Source of the DNA: Bacteroidales bacterium UBA1176
GTDB taxonomy: Bacteria > Bacteroidota > Bacteroidia > Bacteroidales > WCHB1-69
Assembly (NCBI GenBank): GCA_002311645.1
Contig: DBYW01000052.1
Coordinates: 1-33,977, forward strand
Direction of reading: 5' to 3'
Length of the DNA: 33,977 nt
Under the pieces are notes generated by a model. That model was not told the DNA's origin. It made no database searches and worked only from the letters and a program-made list of their open reading frames with translations. Numbering within the stretch: position 1 is the stretch's first letter; each line of letters opens with the position of its first letter. The translations under genes were made by a program, and so were the position numbers. Positions 30,366-33,977 of the stretch are shown here, piece after piece.

Positions 30366-32936
30366 ATGAAGAGACTCCTCTCCTTATTATCCATGCTCTT
30401 GATTTTGGGCCTTGTCCAAGCACAGCATGACCTTGCCACTACCAGTGTCGACCCGTCGGCTGATGCGGCGGCCATTGCGCGCATGCGCCACAAGATGGAC
30501 TCCATACGCAAATATCGCCCTACGGTTGCGATTGTGTTGTCGGGGGGTGGAGCCAAAGGTGCTGCCCATGTGGGCGCACTCGAGTACATCGAAGAGATAG
30601 GCATCCCCATCGATATGGTGCTCGGCACCAGCATGGGTGGACTCGTCGGCGGCCTTTACGCCATGGGGCATCCCGTAGCCCTCATCGACACCATCCTCGT
30701 CAACATGGACTGGAGTGTGATGATGAGTGATTTTGTGCCCACGGAGAAACTCAACTACCGGCGACGCAAGTTCAACGAAACTTACGCCCTGCATATTCCG
30801 TTCTATTATGATAAAAACAAGAGAATGTCAGACCGCAAAGGCGGCAGGTTTCTCAAACGTGATATGATGGAGGTGGAGAGCCATGCGGCTTCATCCGATG
30901 TCGGTGAACAGGCTATTCGGCATGGCTTGGTCGCCAATATGCCTGAAGGAATAGCATACGGATACAATGTCTATAACCTAATAAACAGCCTTACAGTCGG
31001 CTATCAGGATTCCATAGACTTTTCCGACTTGCCTATCCCGTACTGCTGTGTGGCTGTTGATTTGGTGACTCTGAAAACCAGGTATTGGACTAGCGGAAAC
31101 TTGCCGGAGGCGATGCGCTCCACGATGTCTATACCGCTCTATTTCACCCCGGTACGAAACAGGGGGATGGTGCTTGTGGATGGCGGCACACGCAATAATT
31201 TCCCGGCGGATATGGCGCGTGCTATGGGCGCTGATTATGTGATAGGCGTGGACTTGGGCCAAAACCGGTCGTTCGAGGAAGTCAATGGCATGGGCAAATT
31301 GCTGCAACAGAGCATTGCGCTCATGGGTAAGGAGGCGTACGATCATAATATCCCGCTTGCGGATGTCTATATCCATCCCAACATGGACGGTATGAACATG
31401 TTCAGTTTTCAAACCAAGAATATCGTCGAGTGTATTCATCGTGGACATGAAGCTGCCAAGCAGCAGGACTCCAGTCTGCAGGTCATTCTCCGTGCCGTGA
31501 AGCCTGGACTTGAGAAATCAAAGAAGATGAAAGACCAAAAGAAGAAGCCTCGGGGGGTGAACATAGCCAAAGAGGACATCCTTGTCGGCAATATTCGTTT
31601 CGATGGGATTAGCAACGAACTCACGGACTTCCTGTTGCGGAACATCGAGTTGGACACGGGCAAGCGCTACAATCGCGATGACATAGAGAATGCGCTGGCC
31701 GTGCTCTATGGCAGCGGCCTCTTCAAGAACGCTTCCTATCGGATCGAAGGCTCGCGCGAACCATACACCTTGGCGTTCAAGGGCGAGCGTGGCCCCATCC
31801 ATCAGCTGGGCGCCGGGCTGCGGTTCACCTCTCGCGACCTTATTTCCCTGGGAATCAACTTCGGATTCAACAGTCGCAAACCGTACGGCTTCAAATTCGA
31901 CGCCTCCGCTGTCATCGGCAAGAACCTCAAGGGCGAACTGGACCTCTATTACGTCCCGCGTCGCGGCCCCGCCTTTGGCGCGGATATTAAAACGTCCTAT
32001 GCTCAATTGAGAGTCAGCCCTCTTCATTCCATGATATCCGATTATGTCCTTCGCACGCTTTGTACATACAACTACTGGAACAATCGGCTGCAACTCTATG
32101 TCAGAGACAACCAATGGCTGCATAACGGTTATTACAAAGGAGGATTCGAACTGAATATGATGCCGTATGCATTGTCCACCGTTTTCTTGCATTTGATGCC
32201 TGACGACAGTACGGTAAATGAGACTGTCGATGATTTCGACTATTATATGGAGGGTGCGGCTTATATGTACAGGAATCGTTGGGACAACTATGCTTTGTCC
32301 TTTTTCGTGGAGGGAGCATTCGACAATACCGATGACAAATATTTCCCCACTCATGGCGTTGATGTCGGTGGACGATATGACTTGGTCTTTCACAGCAGGA
32401 CCCCGGAAGATTATATTCTCCGTTACCATAACTTTTACATGCACGTCAAGGGTGTCATTCCCGTGGTCAAGCGTTTTGTTATCATGCTCTCCGGGAGTTT
32501 GGCCTCTAAGCAGACCTTGGATTTTGCCAGTTTCAATCGGGAGGTTGCGTCGCATAACGATGCCCATATGTCTTTTGTCGGCGGTTTGTGTGATGGGGAG
32601 TTTATCAGCAATCAGCTTTCGTATGTGGGCTATAATGTGTTGCAAGCCGTGTACGGCAGCAACACCACCGCTGTCGCCAGGATGGATTTGCGCTACCAAA
32701 TCGGGCGCAAAGATTACATTTCGTTCATAACTTCCCTCTATAAGGCCTACATTTTGTTCGATAAAAAGGGTGACCATATACACGGGGTTGACTACATACG
32801 CCCCACGGATTATTGTTTTGCCCTTCAGTACGGCCACAAGTCGCTCATTGGGCCGATATTGTTCAATGTGCATTGGTCGGCCAACGGCCAGCCCACCCGT
32901 TGGGGCGCCTATTTGAGCGTCGGGTTTGATTTTTAG
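30366..32936 (+). CDS. Patatin-like phospholipase with POTRA and outer-membrane barrel
   Basis: A large (856 aa) lipolytic outer-membrane protein. After a signal peptide (1-19) comes a patatin domain with the oxyanion hole GGGAKGAAH (60-68), the nucleophile S89 in GTSMG and the dyad aspartate D272 in VDGG. A segment with the shape of a POTRA domain (about 404-462, ILVGNIRFDGISNE then LYGSGLFKNASYRI) leads to a C-terminal beta barrel of the BamA/TamA type ending in aromatic F (SVGFDF). This is the architecture of PlpD-like type Vd autotransporters. It probably hydrolyses phospholipids at the surface or in the outer membrane. No break is seen. Confidence 0.93.
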   Translation: MKRLLSLLSMLLILGLVQAQHDLATTSVDPSADAAAIARMRHKMDSIRKYRPTVAIVLSGGGAKGAAHVGALEYIEEIGIPIDMVLGTSMGGLVGGLYAMGHPVALIDTILVNMDWSVMMSDFVPTEKLNYRRRKFNETYALHIPFYYDKNKRMSDRKGGRFLKRDMMEVESHAASSDVGEQAIRHGLVANMPEGIAYGYNVYNLINSLTVGYQDSIDFSDLPIPYCCVAVDLVTLKTRYWTSGNLPEAMRSTMSIPLYFTPVRNRGMVLVDGGTRNNFPADMARAMGADYVIGVDLGQNRSFEEVNGMGKLLQQSIALMGKEAYDHNIPLADVYIHPNMDGMNMFSFQTKNIVECIHRGHEAAKQQDSSLQVILRAVKPGLEKSKKMKDQKKKPRGVNIAKEDILVGNIRFDGISNELTDFLLRNIELDTGKRYNRDDIENALAVLYGSGLFKNASYRIEGSREPYTLAFKGERGPIHQLGAGLRFTSRDLISLGINFGFNSRKPYGFKFDASAVIGKNLKGELDLYYVPRRGPAFGADIKTSYAQLRVSPLHSMISDYVLRTLCTYNYWNNRLQLYVRDNQWLHNGYYKGGFELNMMPYALSTVFLHLMPDDSTVNETVDDFDYYMEGAAYMYRNRWDNYALSFFVEGAFDNTDDKYFPTHGVDVGGRYDLVFHSRTPEDYILRYHNFYMHVKGVIPVVKRFVIMLSGSLASKQTLDFASFNREVASHNDAHMSFVGGLCDGEFISNQLSYVGYNVLQAVYGSNTTAVARMDLRYQIGRKDYISFITSLYKAYILFDKKGDHIHGVDYIRPTDYCFALQYGHKSLIGPILFNVHWSANGQPTRWGAYLSVGFDF

Positions 32937-32973
32937 CTGTCAGCAGTCGCTCGATGTGGGGTTACAGAGAAGG

Positions 32974-32990
32974 GTGTTCCTTCGGAACAC
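32974..32990 (+). repeat. Short hairpin after the patatin gene
   Basis: GTGTTCC (32974-32980) and GGAACAC (32984-32990) pair perfectly around a 3-nt TTC loop, about 38 nt after the patatin stop. There is no T tract, so it may be a 3'-end protecting stem or the first stem of the structured region that follows. Confidence 0.6.
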
Positions 32991-33021
32991 GTCTGAAGGG
33001 GCAGTGACAATGTAATTGCAT

Positions 33022-33046
33022 GGGCCTCGAAGAGGCCTTCCTTTTT
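33022..33046 (+). terminator. Rho-independent terminator after the patatin gene
   Basis: GGCCTC (33023-33028) and GAGGCC (33032-33037) form a 6-bp stem with a GAA loop, extended by a G-T pair, then TTCCTTTTT. It lies 86 nt after the patatin stop and separates that transcript from the structured block beyond. Confidence 0.75.
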
Positions 33047-33050
33047 GTAA

Positions 33051-33390
33051 CACCACACGAAGCGAAGCAAGTGTGGTGACGGGATGCGCAGCAACCTCTG
33101 GATGAGGGACGGTGCGCGGAAAAATCGCGGCAAGGGAGAACCATGATACGAGGTTATGTGCTGTTTGCCGCGAAACAGGAGTGGCGTTCAACGAGCATGC
33201 GTGAGGGATTGAAACGGAAATGATTTTGGCGAGAATGGGTGCCGGTCAGTCGGAGATTCCGCCACCTCCTATCGTCGGCGGCGGAATGGTGGTGGACACT
33301 AAGCCAAAATCATTGCAGTGGAAAGCCCGACGGCGCGGCGGTATTGGATGGTGTGTTCGGATGTGCCGTGTTTCCCGCCGCGCCGGCACG
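33051..33390. other. Structured non-coding block with five nested or successive inverted repeats
   Basis: No credible gene lies here. Perfect inverted repeats follow one another: CACCACAC/GTGTGGTG (33051-33058/33071-33078); GCGCA/TGCGC (33086-33090/33113-33117) enclosing CCTC/GAGG; TCGCGGCAA/TTGCCGCGA (33125-33133/33165-33173) enclosing AACC/GGTT; AATGATTTTGGC/GCCAAAATCATT (33219-33230/33303-33314) enclosing ATTCCGCC/GGCGGAAT (33256-33263/33280-33287); and CGGCGCGGCGG/CCGCCGCGCCG (33331-33341/33375-33385). It could be a structured RNA or a REP/MITE-like interspersed repeat. The A-rich stretch right after the last stem (33395-33405) would be a T tract on the minus strand, where the last stem would come first. 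No known RNA family matches by eye. Confidence 0.6.
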
Positions 33391-33547
33391 CCCAAATAAA
33401 AAAAAGAAGACCCTGATTTGTGCCATTAGGTATATAATTCCCATTTTTTCCGCCACAAAGAACAGCACCGTGCGATACTTGTCGAAGCCTTAGAAGCGTT
33501 CAAGAATTGTTGATGAATTCCTTGAGAAAAAACATTCAACTCATTTA

Positions 33548-33580
33548 TTGAAAGCCTTATTGAAAAAAGTCGTATTTTTG
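33548..33580 (+). promoter_or_regulatory. Promoter for the alcohol dehydrogenase gene
   Basis: TTG at 33548-33550 and the -7 box TATTTTTG at 33573-33580 are 22 nt apart. The start codon is at 33652. The stretch from 33391 to this promoter is AT-rich and shows nothing I can name. Confidence 0.65.
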
Positions 33581-33651
33581 CCACGCAGATGGAATATGGA
33601 TGTTCGGCTTTGGCTATTATCAATGACTTCATAAACTAACAAACTAAAAAG

Positions 33652-33977
33652 ATGATCAATTTCAATTATTGTACCCCCACCCGCATTGTGTTTGGCAAGG
33701 ATGTGGTGGAAAAGTTGCCTGAGGTGATGAAACCTTTCGGCAAACGTGTTTTAATGACCTACGGCGGAGGCAGCATCAAGCGCAACGGCCTCTACGACAA
33801 GGTCAAGAATCTGTTGAAGGACTTCGAGGTTTTCGAACTTCCGGGCATCGAGCCCAACCCTAAATACACACAGAGTGTGGTGCCGGGCGTGCAGATGTGC
33901 AAGGAACATCATATCGACGTGATTCTTGCCGTGGGAGGCGGCAGCGTGCTCGACTGCTCCAAGGCCATCGCGGCGGG
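33652..33977 (+). CDS. Iron-containing alcohol dehydrogenase, N-terminal part (partial)
   Basis: The first 108 codons of a gene running off the right edge. MINFNYCTPTRIVFGKDVVEKLP, the nucleotide-contacting TYGGGSIKRNGLYD, and the dinucleotide loop VGGGSVLDCSKAIAAG are typical of the YqhD/BdhA-like branch of group III (iron-containing) alcohol dehydrogenases, which interconvert short aldehydes and alcohols with NAD(P)H. The metal-binding His residues lie beyond the window. The ATG at 33652 follows the promoter at 33548-33580 with a leader of about 65 nt. Confidence 0.92.
   Translation, partial: MINFNYCTPTRIVFGKDVVEKLPEVMKPFGKRVLMTYGGGSIKRNGLYDKVKNLLKDFEVFELPGIEPNPKYTQSVVPGVQMCKEHHIDVILAVGGGSVLDCSKAIAA

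Noticed and set aside
31518..32873. 451-codon open frame antisense to the patatin gene
   Set aside because: It is a shadow of a clearly coding GC-rich gene; it has no domain-like sequence.
33201..33215. GTGAGGGATTGAAAC, resembling the 3' end of a CRISPR repeat
   Set aside because: It occurs once in the region, with no regularly spaced copies and no cas genes in the window.
33239..33493. 84-codon open frame in the intergenic region
   Set aside because: It runs across the inverted repeats, has no promoter or family resemblance, and its composition follows the palindromes, not protein coding.

Overview
The window is a dense, roughly 55% G+C stretch of a Bacteroidota chromosome, most likely order Bacteroidales. 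The evidence is a type IX secretion (T9SS) type-B sorting domain at the left edge, a PorV/PorQ-family outer-membrane protein, BatD, an RNase G/HU/COX24-domain cluster, and repeated promoters of the Bacteroidetes type (TTG/TTTG, about 20 nt, then TAnnTTTG). Nearly all of it is housekeeping or envelope function. I see no rRNA, tRNA, prophage, insertion sequence or CRISPR array.

Layout. 1-417: 3' end of a T9SS cargo gene and its terminator. 469-6684 (minus): a response regulator followed by pyrF-pyrK-pyrD-cdd (pyrimidine synthesis and salvage), then a separate dnaB-trmH unit with its own promoter. 6763-6826: two back-to-back divergent promoters. 6905-10086 (plus): THUMP-domain RNA methyltransferase, PorV/PorQ-like protein and deoC. 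10182-14936 (plus): HU, a 29-residue COX24-domain ribosomal-type protein, RNase G, recX, prfB (read only through a programmed +1 frameshift) and PRPP synthetase. 15010-17493 (plus): a large acyl-activating/ACP/PlsC fusion cut by one in-frame TGA. 17513-24361 (minus): pdxJ, batD, argS, a membrane protein with a predicted flavin-attachment motif, an FKBP isomerase and an orphan DppC-type permease. 24655-26868 (plus): yebC, a pRiA4b ORF-3-like gene and miaA. 26927-28753 (minus): tcdA and a glycosyltransferase. 28990-32936 (plus): an FMN-binding/flavin-reductase fusion, a small membrane protein and a patatin with an outer-membrane barrel. 32937-33651: about 700 nt without a credible gene, containing a terminator and then a run of nested inverted repeats. 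33652-end: 5' end of an iron-containing alcohol dehydrogenase.

How the genes fit together. Translation and RNA genes dominate (prfB, argS, miaA, tcdA, yebC, trmH-like, rlmL-like, RNase G, bS22-like), alongside nucleotide metabolism (pyr genes, cdd, deoC, prs) and envelope functions. Two separate proteins carry ApbE-type flavinylation motifs facing the periplasm, which suggests extracytosolic flavin electron transfer in this organism.

Most worth following up: (i) the structured non-coding block at about 33050-33390; (ii) the D-G-V-T-G-A-T motif in the linker of the 21637-22383 membrane protein; (iii) the prfB frameshift, which keeps a perfect Shine-Dalgarno stimulator in a phylum that largely ignores Shine-Dalgarno sequences; (iv) the TGA inside the acyl-ligase fusion; (v) a perfect 14-bp inverted repeat in the RNase G leader.
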